Shown in pieces: positions 4,901 to 5,422 of a stretch of DNA of 5,422 nucleotides. Below the pieces are notes generated by a model. That model did no database searches and was not told the DNA's origin. It saw only the letters and a program-made list of their open reading frames with translations. The stretch comes from Bacillota bacterium (GTDB lineage: Bacteria; Bacillota; Bacilli; Bacillales_B; DSM-18226): the NCBI GenBank assembly GCA_021821235.1, contig JAKACS010000273.1, positions 1 through 5,422 of the forward strand, in the 5' to 3' direction. The first letter of the stretch is position 1. Every line of letters begins with the position of its first letter. The position numbers and the translations under genes are program-made.

Positions 4901-5422
4901 ATGATGAAGGTAACCCTTTTTGCAACTTGTTTGGTTGATATGTTTCAAGGCAATGTTGGAAAAGCAACTGTCGAGTTACTTGAACACCTTGGCTGTGAAA
5001 TTGACTTCCCTGAATCCCAAGTCTGCTGCGGGCAGCCTGCATATAACAGCGGGTATGTAAATGAAGCTAAAGAGGCAATGAAGCGGATGATTGACACTTT
5101 TGCCGATGCAGAATATGTTGTCTCCCCGTCCGGATCTTGTGCATATATGTTCCACGAGTACCCGGAAGTATTTAAAGGAGATCCAATATGGGAGCCAAAA
5201 GCAAAAAAATTGGCAGCAAAAACATATGAGCTAACCCAATTTATAGTGGATGTTTTAAAGGTTGAAGACGTTGGTGCCACGTTCGATGGACGGGTCACGT
5301 ACCATACTTCATGCCATATGACAAGGCTGCTCGGTGTAAAAAAAGCCCCAATGATTCTTTTAAAAAATGTAAAAGGACTTAAATTTACCGAATTGCCGGG
5401 AAAAGAGCAATGCTGCGGTTTT
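4901..5422 (+). CDS. lutA: LutA, CCG-domain subunit of L-lactate oxidation complex (partial)
   Basis: The first 174 codons are present; the gene runs off the right edge, and relatives are about 240 residues long. LutA acts with the iron-sulfur proteins LutB and LutC in the cytoplasm to oxidise L-lactate to pyruvate. The cysteine-rich CCG signature is clear: C10, then C42-C43-G44 in QVCCGQPA after 31 residues, then C80 in PSGSC after 35. The second copy begins at C138 in YHTSCHMTR and continues with C171-C172-G173 at the window's last codons. CCG domains bind iron-sulfur clusters, as in heterodisulfide reductase HdrB and glycolate oxidase GlcF. GGAG (4890-4893) lies 7 bases before the ATG at 4901; the adjacent ATG at 4904 gives the MKVTLF start usual for the family and is equally possible. 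The probable LutR site and cre-like box lie just upstream. lutB and lutC are expected to follow. Confidence 0.93.
   Translation, partial: MMKVTLFATCLVDMFQGNVGKATVELLEHLGCEIDFPESQVCCGQPAYNSGYVNEAKEAMKRMIDTFADAEYVVSPSGSCAYMFHEYPEVFKGDPIWEPKAKKLAAKTYELTQFIVDVLKVEDVGATFDGRVTYHTSCHMTRLLGVKKAPMILLKNVKGLKFTELPGKEQCCGF

Noticed and set aside
4945..5298. 117-codon minus-strand open frame opposite lutA
   Set aside because: It is antisense to the conserved LutA coding sequence, and its openness follows from lutA codon usage.
1..5422. Search for tRNA or rRNA genes, CRISPR repeats, insertion sequences and attachment sites
   Set aside because: Nothing of these kinds was visible; the genes are tightly packed and the gaps are explained by terminators and regulatory sites.

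Overview
The window looks like chromosomal DNA of a member of the Bacillaceae (Firmicutes). The base composition is moderately AT-rich, ribosome binding sites are strong AGGAG or AAGGGGG types, one gene has a TTG start, and a CcpA-type cre site is present. The lactate permease, its GntR/FadR-type regulator and LutA closely resemble the LutP, LutR and LutA proteins of Bacillus. The species cannot be named from this stretch.

Layout. (1) Positions 1-120 hold the 3' end of a rightward gene whose tail resembles the C-terminal PAS segment of DUF438/hemerythrin-type proteins. (2) A perfect 10-bp hairpin at 135-160 separates it from the convergent leftward gene at 167-1903, a B12-binding-domain radical SAM protein of the DUF4080 type with no assigned reaction. 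(3) A strong leftward Rho-independent terminator at 1967-2001 ends the next leftward gene, the L-lactate permease lutP (2011-3702, TTG start). (4) A 282-base divergent intergenic region (3703-3984) carries a cre site, an operator-like palindrome and candidate promoters. (5) The rightward regulator gene lutR runs from 3985 to 4731. (6) A 169-base intergenic region (4732-4900) carries a probable sigma-A promoter, a cre-like box, a hairpin and a second copy of the palindrome. (7) lutA starts at 4901 and is cut by the right edge of the window. lutB and lutC would be expected beyond it.

How the genes work together. LutP imports L-lactate. LutA is the cysteine-rich CCG-domain subunit of the LutABC iron-sulfur complex, which oxidises L-lactate to pyruvate. 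LutR is the expected lactate-responsive repressor. The main regulatory observation is one 14-base sequence, CAGTCATCTGATGA, containing the perfect palindrome TCATC-N-GATGA. It occurs once in front of lutP (minus strand) and once in front of lutA (plus strand), which is what a shared LutR operator should look like. A cre site matching the consensus at lutP and a one-mismatch cre-like site at lutA suggest added CcpA control. No wholly new system is visible. The window is best read as an ordinary but compact lactate-utilisation locus with readable regulation, next to one uncharacterised radical SAM gene.
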